A stretch of DNA of 64,000 nt, taken from Flavobacteriaceae bacterium UBA5544. Lineage in GTDB: Bacteria > Bacteroidota > Bacteroidia > Flavobacteriales > Flavobacteriaceae. The notes beneath the pieces were generated by a model. That model was given only the letters and a program-made list of their open reading frames with translations, ran no database searches and was not told the origin of the DNA. The stretch lies in the NCBI GenBank assembly GCA_002426755.1, contig DINI01000003.1, positions 46,113 through 110,112 of the forward strand, in the 5' to 3' direction. Position 1 is the first letter of the stretch, and every line of letters starts with the position of its first letter. Shown piece by piece: positions 8,072-16,823 of this stretch. A program made the translations under genes and the position numbers.

Positions 8072-9037
8072 TTGAATAATAAAAATTCTATCCTCAATAC
8101 GGCAAAAAAAACGATTGAGCTAGAAAGCCAAGCGATTGCACATTTAACAACTTTCCTAGATGATGATTTTGCAAATGCTGTAGAACTTATATACAACTCC
8201 AAAGGGCGTGTAATTATTACAGGGATTGGAAAAAGTGCCATTATTGCCAATAAAATAGTTGCGACCTTAAACTCAACAGGAACACCATCGGTTTTTATGC
8301 ATGCGGCTGATGCTATTCATGGTGATTTAGGATTAATATTGGACGATGACATTGTTATATGTATTTCAAAAAGTGGAAACACTCCAGAAATAAAGGTTTT
8401 GGTGCCACTGATTAAAAATGCAAAAAATAAAATGATTGCCATTACTGGTAATACAAAATCATTTTTGGGTGTCCAAGCGGATTATATTTTGAATGCTTAT
8501 GTAGAACAAGAGGCCTGCCCAAATAATTTAGCACCAACTACCAGTACCACTGCGCAATTGGTTATCGGTGATGCTCTTGCAGTCTGCTTGTTGGAATTAC
8601 GAGGATTCTCCAGCCGAGATTTTGCAAAATACCATCCAGGTGGTGCTTTGGGCAAACGGTTATATTTACGTGTAAGCGACTTATCATCCATGAATGAGAA
8701 ACCTCAAGTGAATTTAGACACCAATGTCAAACAGGTAATTGTCGAAATTTCTGAAAAGATGCTAGGTGTTACAGCTGTAGTTGAAGACAACAAAATTGTT
8801 GGTATCATTACCGATGGTGATTTGAGACGAATGTTGACAAAAACGGATTCCTTTGTCAATCTGACTGCAAAAGACATCATGAGCTCCAATCCAAAGCGGA
8901 TTGAGAACAACGCTATGGCTATTGATGCCATGGAAATGATGGAAGCAAACGAAATTTCCCAATTGCTAGTGGAAGAAAACGGAAACTATGCCGGAGTTGT
9001 GCATCTACATGATTTAATAAAAGAGGGGATTATCTAA
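8072..9037 (+). CDS. kdsD: Arabinose-5-phosphate isomerase (KdsD/KpsF/GutQ family)
   Basis: A 321-residue protein with an N-terminal SIS sugar-isomerase domain (GRVIITGIGKSAIIANKI near 45-62; CISKSGNTPEIK near 110) and a C-terminal CBS pair (~205-321; ITDGDLRRML). It converts ribulose 5-phosphate to arabinose 5-phosphate, the first step toward Kdo of lipopolysaccharide. The start is a TTG at 8072; there is no nearby in-frame ATG and the N-terminus matches the family length. Its stop overlaps the tatC ATG (TAATG). Together with lptB downstream this marks a small LPS/envelope cluster. Confidence 0.92.
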   Translation: MNNKNSILNTAKKTIELESQAIAHLTTFLDDDFANAVELIYNSKGRVIITGIGKSAIIANKIVATLNSTGTPSVFMHAADAIHGDLGLILDDDIVICISKSGNTPEIKVLVPLIKNAKNKMIAITGNTKSFLGVQADYILNAYVEQEACPNNLAPTTSTTAQLVIGDALAVCLLELRGFSSRDFAKYHPGGALGKRLYLRVSDLSSMNEKPQVNLDTNVKQVIVEISEKMLGVTAVVEDNKIVGIITDGDLRRMLTKTDSFVNLTAKDIMSSNPKRIENNAMAIDAMEMMEANEISQLLVEENGNYAGVVHLHDLIKEGII

Positions 9038-9861
9038 TGGCAAAAAAGAACCAGAATGAGATGTCTTTTTTGGATCATCTCGAAGATTTGCGTTGGCATT
9101 TGATACGAAGCACCTTGGCAATAGTCATTGCAGGAATAGGCGCGTTCATGTTTTCAAAATTTATTTTTGACACCATCATCTTTGGACCCAAAAACATGGA
9201 TTTTCCTACGTACAAGTATTTGTGCAAGATTTCTCAATTTTTTGATTTTGAAAGTACATTCTGTGGTGACTCTTTCCCGTTTACGATTCAAAATAGAACT
9301 ATGGGTGGACAGTTTTCCGCAGATATATGGACTGCGATTTATGCCGGAATGGTCATTGCATTCCCATATATCATTTACCAGCTTTGGAGTTTTATCAGTC
9401 CCGGATTGCATGAAAATGAGAGGAAACATTCAAGAGGGTTTATTTTTGTAACTTCATTTTTATTTTTTCTTGGTGTGCTTTTTGGATACTATGTCATCAC
9501 TCCTTTATCCATTAACTTTTTGGGAACGTATAGTGTGAGTTCTGAAATAACCAACGAAATTGATTTAGGCTCTTACATTTCACTAGTAAGGTCATCTTCT
9601 TTAGCTTCGGGTTTTGTATTCGAACTGCCAATAATCATGTATTTCTTGACCAAAGTTGGTTTGGTAACACCACAATTTTTAAAGAAATACCGAAAATATG
9701 CGCTTGTGGTCATACTTATTTTATCTGCGGTTATTACGCCTCCTGATGTTGCAAGCCAAGTGATTGTGGCGATTCCTATCTTAATTTTATATCAAGTAAG
9801 TATTTATATTTCTGCCGTTGTGGTCAGAAATCAAAAACGTAAAGCAAAACAACATGTCTGA
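9037..9861 (+). CDS. tatC: Sec-independent protein translocase TatC
   Basis: A 274-residue inner-membrane protein with six predicted membrane segments. It starts with the conserved MSFLDHLEDLRWHLIRS and contains FPYIIYQLWSFISPGLHENERK, the cytoplasmic signal that binds twin-arginine leaders, and FELPIIMYFLTKVGLVTP. TatC recognises folded proteins with twin-arginine signals. A periplasmic insert (~55-100) with two cysteines is longer than in E. coli TatC, as is common in Bacteroidota. The ATG overlaps the kdsD stop. Confidence 0.95.
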   Translation: MAKKNQNEMSFLDHLEDLRWHLIRSTLAIVIAGIGAFMFSKFIFDTIIFGPKNMDFPTYKYLCKISQFFDFESTFCGDSFPFTIQNRTMGGQFSADIWTAIYAGMVIAFPYIIYQLWSFISPGLHENERKHSRGFIFVTSFLFFLGVLFGYYVITPLSINFLGTYSVSSEITNEIDLGSYISLVRSSSLASGFVFELPIIMYFLTKVGLVTPQFLKKYRKYALVVILILSAVITPPDVASQVIVAIPILILYQVSIYISAVVVRNQKRKAKQHV

Positions 9862-10201
9862 TATTGTAAAAGAATTCAATTACTATCGTGCCAAGATGAA
9901 TGATAAAATCATGGCGGACAACAACAAAATCATCAAACGGATTTTTAATTTGGATACCAATGCCTATGCCGAAGGTGCTTTGGATGTCAAAACCAAAGAG
10001 TTGTTGGGTTTAGTGGCTTCAACCGTATTGCGATGTGACGATTGTATTAAATACCATTTGGAAACCAGTTATAAAGAAGGCATTACAAAAGCTGAAGTTG
10101 GGGAAGCTCTAGGCATTGCAACGTTGGTCGGTGGCACCATCGTCATACCACATTTACGTCGTGCTTATGAGTTTTGGGAAGCGTTGGAAAACCAAAGTTA
10201 A
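9854..10201 (+). CDS. Carboxymuconolactone decarboxylase / AhpD-like protein
   Basis: A 115-residue all-helical protein with the CxxC(x3)H motif of AhpD-like enzymes (Cys61, Cys64, His68 in LRCDDCIKYHLE), which support thiol-disulfide or peroxidase chemistry; the family is broad and the substrate unknown. Upstream in-frame codons exist inside tatC, but the ATG at 9854 overlaps the tatC end by 8 bases and gives the normal family N-terminus, so it is chosen. It is translationally coupled to tatC. Confidence 0.85.
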   Translation: MSDIVKEFNYYRAKMNDKIMADNNKIIKRIFNLDTNAYAEGALDVKTKELLGLVASTVLRCDDCIKYHLETSYKEGITKAEVGEALGIATLVGGTIVIPHLRRAYEFWEALENQS

Positions 10202-10275
10202 ACTTTTAATAAATTAAGTACGTTATCATAGTAGTCTATATGATTTTACTATTTTTAACGTTCAGTAGCTAACTT

Positions 10276-11016
10276 ATGAAGTTAAGAGCAGAAAATTTAA
10301 TGAAGTCCTATGGTGGACGACAAGTGGTGAAAGGTGTTTCTCTTGAAGTCAATCAAGGAGAGATTGTTGGGCTTTTGGGTCCAAATGGTGCAGGAAAAAC
10401 CACCTCGTTCTATATGATTGTTGGGCTGATTAAACCCAATGGCGGAAATATCTATCTAGAAGGTCAAGAAATCACTAACTATCCAATGTACAAGCGTGCC
10501 CAAAATGGTATCGGCTATTTGGCACAAGAGGCATCCGTATTTCGTAAATTAAGTATTGAAGATAACATTTTGAGCGTCTTACAGATGACAAAATTGAGCA
10601 AGAAACAACAACACGACAAAATGGAATCGCTTATTGAGGAATTCGGATTGGGTCACATCCGTAAAAGTCGTGGAGATTTGTTGTCCGGGGGCGAACGTCG
10701 CCGTACAGAGATTGCCCGCGCATTGGCAACTGACCCTAACTTCATTCTTCTTGACGAACCCTTTGCAGGAGTTGACCCAGTTGCAGTGGAAGATATTCAG
10801 CGAATTGTGGCACAATTGACTAAAAAAAATATCGGAATCTTAATAACGGACCACAACGTACAAGAAACTTTGGCCATTACCGACAGGACTTATTTGATGT
10901 TCGAAGGTAGCATTCTTAAAGCTGGTATTCCTGAAGATTTGGCCAATGACGAAATGGTTCGTAAAGTATATTTGGGACAGAATTTTGAATTAAGAAAGAA
11001 GAAATTGTTGTTTTAA
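10276..11016 (+). CDS. lptB: LPS export ABC transporter ATP-binding protein LptB
   Basis: A 246-residue ABC ATPase with Walker A GPNGAGKT at 35-42, signature LLSGGERRRTEIARAL, Walker B FILLDEPFAGVDP and switch ITDHNVQETL. The LSGGERRR and FAGVDP forms, plus Q-loop GYLAQEASVFRKLS, are diagnostic of LptB, which drives LptFG extraction of lipopolysaccharide from the inner membrane. lptFG are not in this window. It follows the AhpD-like gene by ~75 bases and converges with the DUF808 gene. Confidence 0.93.
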   Translation: MKLRAENLMKSYGGRQVVKGVSLEVNQGEIVGLLGPNGAGKTTSFYMIVGLIKPNGGNIYLEGQEITNYPMYKRAQNGIGYLAQEASVFRKLSIEDNILSVLQMTKLSKKQQHDKMESLIEEFGLGHIRKSRGDLLSGGERRRTEIARALATDPNFILLDEPFAGVDPVAVEDIQRIVAQLTKKNIGILITDHNVQETLAITDRTYLMFEGSILKAGIPEDLANDEMVRKVYLGQNFELRKKKLLF

Positions 11017-11023
11017 GTTATCT

Positions 11024-11039
11024 TTATTTGAACAAATAA
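11024..11039. terminator. Small palindrome between convergent lptB and DUF808 genes
   Basis: TTATTTG and CAAATAA flank a 2-base spacer. The palindrome is perfect but AT-only and lacks a real loop, so a role as bidirectional terminator is only a possibility. Confidence 0.25.
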
Positions 11040-11046
11040 TCACAAC

Positions 11047-11925
11047 TCAACGTTTAAACAAAGAAACAACCCATTTCACTCCACTAAATAGCAACAAAGC
11101 CACAAATCCAATACCCAATCCTACAATAAAATCTCTTAGAAAGGAAGGCCAAGTCTCTAAAAAATGATGTAGAAATTCTATGTTATGGACAAAGATTCCC
11201 CCGGCTACAAGTATTAAAGCGATGGTTCCAATCACCGATAGACTTCTAACCACTATTGGCAACGCTTTTACCAACAGATGTCCAAAAAAATCAGAGATGC
11301 TTTTGTCTTTATCATTCATCCGTATCAAACGATACCCAAAATCATCCATTCTTACAATCAAGGCCACAATTCCGTATACGCCAACTGTGGCAACCAAGGC
11401 AACAATGGATACGACTAAAATTTGAGTCAATAACGTTTCTCCTATTACGGTTCCCAATGCGATAATGACGATTTCTACCGATAAAATAAAATCGGTAAGA
11501 ATGGCAGACTTTATTTTAGATTGCTCGGCTGCCAAAACTTCTTCTGCGGTTGGCTGCTTAAGATCATCTAAATGCGTTTCGTGAGGTTTATGGGGAACAA
11601 AGAATTCATAAATCTTTTCTGCGCCCTCGTAAGCCAAATAGACGCCACCTACAATCAAAGCCACAGTCACGGCCCAAGGTAAAAAAGCACTCAATAAAAA
11701 AGCTATAGGTAATATAATGATTTTGTTGAGAAGCGACCCCTTAGAAATCGCCCACAAAACAGGAATCTCCCTCGAGGACACAAACCCTGAAGCCTTCTCG
11801 GCATTAACCGCCAAATCATCCCCTAAAATTCCCGCTGTTTTTTTGGTAGAAATCTTGGCCATTGCGCCAACGTCATCCATTAGTGCTGCGATATCATCTA
11901 ATAATGCAAAAAATCCTGATGCCAT
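11047..11925 (-). CDS. DUF808 (YedI-like) inner-membrane protein
   Basis: A 292-residue membrane protein beginning MASGFFALLDDIAALMDDVG and continuing TKKTAGILGDDLAVNAEKASG, the conserved N-terminal block of the DUF808/YedI family. Several hydrophobic segments follow (~80-110, 150-205, 225-290). Its function is unknown. It lies 9 bases downstream of pssA on the same strand and is probably co-transcribed with it. Confidence 0.88.
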   Translation of the reverse strand: MASGFFALLDDIAALMDDVGAMAKISTKKTAGILGDDLAVNAEKASGFVSSREIPVLWAISKGSLLNKIIILPIAFLLSAFLPWAVTVALIVGGVYLAYEGAEKIYEFFVPHKPHETHLDDLKQPTAEEVLAAEQSKIKSAILTDFILSVEIVIIALGTVIGETLLTQILVVSIVALVATVGVYGIVALIVRMDDFGYRLIRMNDKDKSISDFFGHLLVKALPIVVRSLSVIGTIALILVAGGIFVHNIEFLHHFLETWPSFLRDFIVGLGIGFVALLLFSGVKWVVSLFKR

Positions 11926-11934
11926 TCTATATTA

Positions 11935-12696
11935 TTATTTTTTTACTAAAGATGAAGAAATCAATGACAAAATCACATAAGATAGAATCACCAAAGGAAT
12001 GGCCGCAAAATGCAACAGCACCAACATCACAAGTGTCAAGATGATAAAAATGTATCGCACAGCATTAACTTTAAAACTGAAATCCTTAAACTTTAATGCG
12101 AACAATTTGATGTTGGAATTCAATAAATAACAACTCACTAGCGTGAATACAATCAAGAACCATTTATTAAGAATTGTAGCATTCATCACATCATTATTCT
12201 GAAACTCCATAATCAATGGCAATGAGATGATCAAAAGCGCATTGGCCGGTGTGGGCAACCCTTTAAAATAGGTTTGCTGGTCTTCATCAATATTGAATTT
12301 TGCCAAGCGATAGGCGGAGGCCAAAGTAATCAACAATCCAATCAACGGTATCCAAGAAATTTTGAATCCTGTCCAATGGACACTACTCGACCATACATCT
12401 GAAGATTCAATAAAATAAGGTGTATCTAAGGCTATGGACAACAGTTTGAACATCACAATCCCGGGTACAAGCCCACTGGTCACCATGTCAGCAAGCGAAT
12501 CCAATTGGATGCCCAAAGGGCTTTGCACATCGAGTTTTCGTGCCAATAATCCATCAAAAAAATCAAAGAAAATGCCGAGAAACACAAAGATTGCGGCAGC
12601 AACAAAATTATTGTAAACTGCAAAGATCACTGCAATACAGCCACAGAACAAATTCAAAAGTGTGACAATGTTAGGAATGTGCTTTTTTAATGTCAT
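11935..12696 (-). CDS. pssA: CDP-diacylglycerol--serine O-phosphatidyltransferase
   Basis: A 253-residue integral membrane enzyme of the CDP-alcohol phosphatidyltransferase family. The full catalytic signature D-G-x2-A-R-x8-G-x3-D-x3-D is present in the segment that starts DGLLARKL (near residue 48) and ends LDSLAD. The N-terminal NIVTLLNLFCGC and the length fit class II phosphatidylserine synthases, the first step to phosphatidylethanolamine. About eight hydrophobic segments are visible. It precedes the DUF808 gene on the minus strand. Confidence 0.88.
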   Translation of the reverse strand: MTLKKHIPNIVTLLNLFCGCIAVIFAVYNNFVAAAIFVFLGIFFDFFDGLLARKLDVQSPLGIQLDSLADMVTSGLVPGIVMFKLLSIALDTPYFIESSDVWSSSVHWTGFKISWIPLIGLLITLASAYRLAKFNIDEDQQTYFKGLPTPANALLIISLPLIMEFQNNDVMNATILNKWFLIVFTLVSCYLLNSNIKLFALKFKDFSFKVNAVRYIFIILTLVMLVLLHFAAIPLVILSYVILSLISSSLVKK

Positions 12697-12869
12697 AAAA
12701 CCTTAATTAATAATGAATGTTCTTTTAAGCCTATTTTTTCAACATTAATTTTAAAGTGTAAAAATAGCAAACTATTTGCGTCTATAACAAGTATAAGACA
12801 ATAAGTGCACGAATTTGAAGTTTAATAGATTAAAAATAAAGTGCATCTTTGTAAAAATTTTTTTTGCTA

Positions 12870-13934
12870 TTGAAAACTAAACTACTTATCGCTTTCCTGC
12901 TGTGCTTTGCCGTAGGTTTTTCCCAAACCAAATATTCCAATGAATTTATGAACATTGGTGTCGATGCTGCTGCATTGGGAATGAGCAATACGGTGGTATC
13001 TCATACAGGTGATGTCAATTCCGGTTATTGGAATCCTGCTGGTTTGGTCAAACTGGAAGACAAACAAATTGCCTTAATGCATTCCAGTTATTTTGCAAAC
13101 ATTGCCAATTATGATTACGCAGCCTTTGCCATGCCTTTGGATGATCGCAGTGCTGTGGGCCTTTCATTGATTCGTTTTGGGGTCGATGATATCTTAGATA
13201 CTACACAACTTATCGACGACCAAGGGAACATCAACTATGATCGAATCAGCTTGTTCTCGGCTGTGGATTATGGCTTGACCTTTTCGTATGCCAGACATTT
13301 GCCAATTGACGGGTTGAGTTATGGTATCAATGCAAAAGTGATACGAAGAATTATTGGAGATTTTGCTTCATCATGGGGATTTGGACTGGACGCTGGTATT
13401 CAATTTGAAAGTGATAACGATTGGAAATTTGGTATCATGGCAAGGGACATCACCACTACATTCAATGCTTGGACCTTTGATGATGAAAAGTTGGCGACCA
13501 TTCAAAATGCGATTGAAGGACAAAATCAGGAAGTTCCAGAAAGCACAGAGTTGACCATTCCAAAACTTCAGATTGGAATGTCTAAAAAGTTTATCTTTCA
13601 TTATGATTATTCATTGGTGACCGCCTTGGATTTGAATGTACGATTTGAGCAAAACAATGATATTATTTCAACTTCATTTGCAAGTATCAATCCTGCTTTG
13701 GGGTTTGAATTTGGATATACCGATTTGGTGTTTTTACGTGCGGGTGTTGGAAATTTTCAGAATGAACTACAAATAGACAATTCTGAAAGCCTGTCATTCC
13801 AACCAAACTTTGGTGTGGGTTTTAAATACCGAGGCATCCAATTAGATTATGCATTTACTGATATCGGTGACCAAAGCGCTGCCTTGTATAGTAATGTCTT
13901 CTCTTTGAAACTTGATTTTAGTATCTTTAGATAG
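12870..13934 (+). CDS. PorV/PorQ-family outer-membrane beta-barrel protein
   Basis: A ~354-residue protein with a signal peptide (MKTKLLIAFLLCFAVGFSQ) and the family opening NIGVDAAALGMSNTVVSHTGD...GYWNPAGL typical of FadL-like PorV/PorQ proteins of the type IX secretion system. The chain alternates in beta-barrel fashion to the end (FSLKLDFSIFR). PorV shuttles T9SS cargo to the attachment complex; this copy may be a PorV paralogue rather than PorV itself. Two TTG codons, at 12864 and 12870, could start it; the second gives the cleaner signal peptide. A near-consensus -7 box (CATCTTTG, 12844-12851) lies just upstream. Confidence 0.75.
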   Translation: MKTKLLIAFLLCFAVGFSQTKYSNEFMNIGVDAAALGMSNTVVSHTGDVNSGYWNPAGLVKLEDKQIALMHSSYFANIANYDYAAFAMPLDDRSAVGLSLIRFGVDDILDTTQLIDDQGNINYDRISLFSAVDYGLTFSYARHLPIDGLSYGINAKVIRRIIGDFASSWGFGLDAGIQFESDNDWKFGIMARDITTTFNAWTFDDEKLATIQNAIEGQNQEVPESTELTIPKLQIGMSKKFIFHYDYSLVTALDLNVRFEQNNDIISTSFASINPALGFEFGYTDLVFLRAGVGNFQNELQIDNSESLSFQPNFGVGFKYRGIQLDYAFTDIGDQSAALYSNVFSLKLDFSIFR

Positions 13935-13948
13935 TTTATCTTCTTACT

Positions 13949-15118
13949 ATGAAATTAAAACTATTCCTACTCTTCTCAATTCTATTGCCGACAGCTGTGT
14001 TTGCTCAACCAAACCAACTCTCACCAACTGCTGAAATCTCTGTATTGACCGTTGGACCTGGAGCCAATCTGAACGACGCATTTGGACATAATGCCTTTAG
14101 AATCAATGACCGTGCGGTTGGAATGGATATCGTTTATGGATATGGTGAATATGATTTTGATACGCCTAATTTCTATTTAAAGTTTGCCCAAGGGAAGTTG
14201 AAGTACCAAATGAGCAAAAATGAGTTCTCTGATTTCTATAATTATTATGTGTATTACAATAGAACCATTGAAGAACAGGTTTTGAATCTTTCCCAGGAAG
14301 AAAAACAACAATTATACGCGTATTTGATCAACAATTACAAACCTGAAAACAGAAAGTATTTGTATGATTTCTTTTATGACAATTGTGCAACGCGAATTAG
14401 GGATGTTGCCGAAACAGCAATAATAGGCAACCTTGCTTTTAAAGTTCCACAGGATTTTAAACCAAAGACGTTTAGGCAGCTGATTCACGACCAGACAGGC
14501 TTGAACAATTGGGGCAGTTTTGGAATTGATTTGGCATTGGGTTCGGTGATCGACAGAAAGGCGACCCCTTATGAACATATGTTTTTACCTAAATACATCC
14601 ATGCGTTTTTTGGAGATGCCACTTTGAATTCCACTGACACATTAGTAAAGAAATCGAGTATTGTTTTTAAGCAATCCGATAAAAAATCTACGACTCATTT
14701 TTTGTTCAGTCCGTTGATGATTTTGGGGCTGCTTTCATCACTAATTATCTATATCACCTATTCTGATTATAAAAAGGGGGTACGAAGCAAATGGTTGGAT
14801 GTCACTTTGTTTACACTAACTGGCATCATTGGAGTTTTAATGTTACTCCTTTGGTTTGCTACCGATCATACCGCAACCGCTAATAATTACAATCTACTTT
14901 GGGCATTTCCACTCAACCTTTTGGTTATTGGGCAACTGCTCAAACCACAAGTAAAAAATTGGGTTAAGAGCTACTTAAAATTTCTTGTGATCATGCTTTT
15001 GCTATTGGCATTTCATTGGATCATGGCAGTTCAAGTTTTTGCAATTGGACTCATTCCATTATTGATTGCTTTGGTAGTGAGATATGTCTTTTTATTAAAA
15101 ACTTGCTTTAAGCTTTAG
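13949..15118 (+). CDS. Lnb/DUF4105-family envelope protein
   Basis: A 389-residue protein with a Sec signal (MKLKLFLLFSILLPTAVFAQ). Residues ~25-230 form a periplasmic domain with FGHNAFRI (His47) and the conserved DNCATRIRD (Cys146); a C-terminal half has four to five membrane segments (~250-385). This layout matches Pfam's Lnb N-terminal periplasmic domain (formerly DUF4105), a family reported to act as lipoprotein N-acyltransferase in Bacteroides; His47 and Cys146 would be the catalytic pair by that analogy. It is 14 bases after the PorV-like gene. The last three codons and the stop lie in a 7-bp-period repeat, so the C-terminus may be repeat-derived. Confidence 0.75.
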   Translation: MKLKLFLLFSILLPTAVFAQPNQLSPTAEISVLTVGPGANLNDAFGHNAFRINDRAVGMDIVYGYGEYDFDTPNFYLKFAQGKLKYQMSKNEFSDFYNYYVYYNRTIEEQVLNLSQEEKQQLYAYLINNYKPENRKYLYDFFYDNCATRIRDVAETAIIGNLAFKVPQDFKPKTFRQLIHDQTGLNNWGSFGIDLALGSVIDRKATPYEHMFLPKYIHAFFGDATLNSTDTLVKKSSIVFKQSDKKSTTHFLFSPLMILGLLSSLIIYITYSDYKKGVRSKWLDVTLFTLTGIIGVLMLLLWFATDHTATANNYNLLWAFPLNLLVIGQLLKPQVKNWVKSYLKFLVIMLLLLAFHWIMAVQVFAIGLIPLLIALVVRYVFLLKTCFKL

Positions 15119-15187
15119 GCTTTATGCCTTACGCTGTAAGCTTTAAGCAATAGGCTCTATGCAATAGGCTTTATGCTATAAGTATTA
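15104..15187. repeat. Twelve-unit 7-bp-period tract, consensus NGCTTTA
   Basis: Twelve consecutive heptads without a phase break: TGCTTTA, AGCTTTA, GGCTTTA, TGCCTTA, CGCTGTA, AGCTTTA, AGCAATA, GGCTCTA, TGCAATA, GGCTTTA, TGCTATA, AGTATTA. G at unit position 2, T at position 6 in all or nearly all, and A at position 7 are the most stable. The first two units encode the C-terminus of the Lnb-like protein and contain its stop; the rest is intergenic. Confidence 0.9.
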
Positions 15188-15269
15188 ATTGGACTGCAAT
15201 TACCAATTATAAGTTTTTGTTGCTGAATGGGTTAACTTATCACTGCGACTGGTGATTGGATACAGATTC

Positions 15270-16664
15270 TTACTGTCCCCGATAATAAAGTATGGTACTT
15301 AAGGTTTTTACTACAATATTAATATCTAAGAACAAGCTTCGATGCTTGATGTAATAAAGATCGTATTGTAATTTTATAAGACTATCATCTACCGATGCGC
15401 CATATCTTGTTTTAACTTGTGCCCAACCTGTCAATCCAGGTTTTACTATGTGGCGGGTTTCATAAAAGGGAATTATTTGGGAAAGCTCGCTTACAAAGAA
15501 AGGACGTTCTGGTCGTGGGCCTATGATGCTCATTTCGCCTCTTAATACGTTTATAAATTGTGGAAATTCATCCAATCGGGTTCGTCTTAAAAACTTTCCG
15601 AACTTTGTAACCCTTACATCATCCTTTTCCGCCCATTTTGCTCCGTGCTGCTCTGCATTGACAACCATACTTCGCAGTTTGACTATTTTAAAGGGCTCAC
15701 CGTTTTTACCCACCCGTTCTTGGCTGTAAAAAAGCGGTCCCCTATTTCCCAAAAGGTTACCAATAATTACCAATGGTAAAATCAATAGTCCAACACAAAG
15801 CCCTATCAAAGAAAAAATCAAATCAAACGCCCGATGAAAAAACAAGTACAAGGTATTTTGATTGCTACGGCTAAATGGGAAATACTTATAGAAATCCTTA
15901 CCCACATACTGTATGGGCACACGATAGGTCAATTCTTCATAGACTTGGGTATATTCCCTAATGGTGAAGCCTTTTTCAAGCAGCATGATTAAATCATGAT
16001 AAATATCAGCCGTTATGGTCTCGGAATTGTAACTGGCGACCAATACTTCTGAAATCTTATGGTCAGAAATCACATTGATAAGTTCTTTGGGTTCAAATTC
16101 CTTGAGCCCCTTAAACTTAATTGGCTCCCCTTGTGTCTCTTCACAATTGATAAAGCCGACAATTTTATAATTTGGATCTGAATTGTTCAGAGCTTTCACA
16201 ATATTTTCAATGTAGCTTATTTCGCCTACCAAAAGCACTTTTTTATAAAATCTTGGGGAGGCAATAAATGTCACATAAGCGATTCGCCAAATAAAGATCA
16301 TGACTATGATGGCGACATAAAAATAAATAATCTGTAAACGCTTTTCTGGGAGAAAGGGCGTAAAAAAAGGTGTCAGAAAATAAAATAATATGGTGGTTGA
16401 GGCTGTTAATACGATATTCCTGAATGTTACATCCAGTTTACTGGCCTTTTGCAAATCATAGAGCTCGAAGATGGTTCCAAAAATCATCAGATAAAAAGCC
16501 AAGACAATAAGATACAAGGTATTCTCGCCTCGTATCAATAAATAATTATACGGAAAAAAAAGCTCCAAAAGATAAAGCCCAAAAAAAACAAAGGCCATAT
16601 CCAGCAAGCGCAACAGGATTTTGCGTTCAGATACTTCAAAATGAATGTCTTTTTTTTTTCCCAT
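15270..16664 (-). CDS. Exopolysaccharide initiating transferase (long polyprenyl glycosylphosphotransferase, WcaJ/WbaP type)
   Basis: A 464-residue membrane enzyme. The N-terminal half has four to five membrane segments and a CoA-binding-like domain (KVLLVGEISYIENIVKAL near 160). The C-terminal half is the bacterial sugar-transferase domain with its membrane re-entrant helix, KIVKLRSM, RRTRLDEFPQFINVL and IIGPRPERP. It transfers a sugar 1-phosphate to undecaprenyl phosphate. The frame extends to 16730, but the ATG at 16664 (MGKKKDIHFE) is the natural start. The last ORF-strand neighbour upstream is closed by a terminator, so it is probably transcribed alone. Confidence 0.88.
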   Translation of the reverse strand: MGKKKDIHFEVSERKILLRLLDMAFVFFGLYLLELFFPYNYLLIRGENTLYLIVLAFYLMIFGTIFELYDLQKASKLDVTFRNIVLTASTTILFYFLTPFFTPFLPEKRLQIIYFYVAIIVMIFIWRIAYVTFIASPRFYKKVLLVGEISYIENIVKALNNSDPNYKIVGFINCEETQGEPIKFKGLKEFEPKELINVISDHKISEVLVASYNSETITADIYHDLIMLLEKGFTIREYTQVYEELTYRVPIQYVGKDFYKYFPFSRSNQNTLYLFFHRAFDLIFSLIGLCVGLLILPLVIIGNLLGNRGPLFYSQERVGKNGEPFKIVKLRSMVVNAEQHGAKWAEKDDVRVTKFGKFLRRTRLDEFPQFINVLRGEMSIIGPRPERPFFVSELSQIIPFYETRHIVKPGLTGWAQVKTRYGASVDDSLIKLQYDLYYIKHRSLFLDINIVVKTLSTILYYRGQ

Positions 16665-16781
16665 GAATTCAATGGTACGGAGTGTAAATATAGTAAGATA
16701 AATATTTAAAGTATAGCGATCGAAGCCCAAAGTTGTACGTTCGTTCTCTTTCTGCCTATATTGAAGTTTATTATAAAATCA

Positions 16782-16815
16782 AAAAGCGGACTTTATAGGT
16801 CCGCTTTTCTTTTCA
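16782..16815 (-). terminator. Strong intrinsic terminator after the 250-residue hypothetical gene
   Basis: Perfect 10-bp arms AAAAGCGGAC (16782-16791) and GTCCGCTTTT (16799-16808) enclose a 7-base loop. T runs follow on either strand, so it can stop transcription from the minus-strand gene at 16824-17576. Confidence 0.88.
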
Positions 16816-16823
16816 ACTCCTCA

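Noticed and set aside
15119..15269. Insertion-sequence remnant
   Set aside because: No terminal inverted repeats or transposase fragments; the heptad tract accounts for the repeated sequence.
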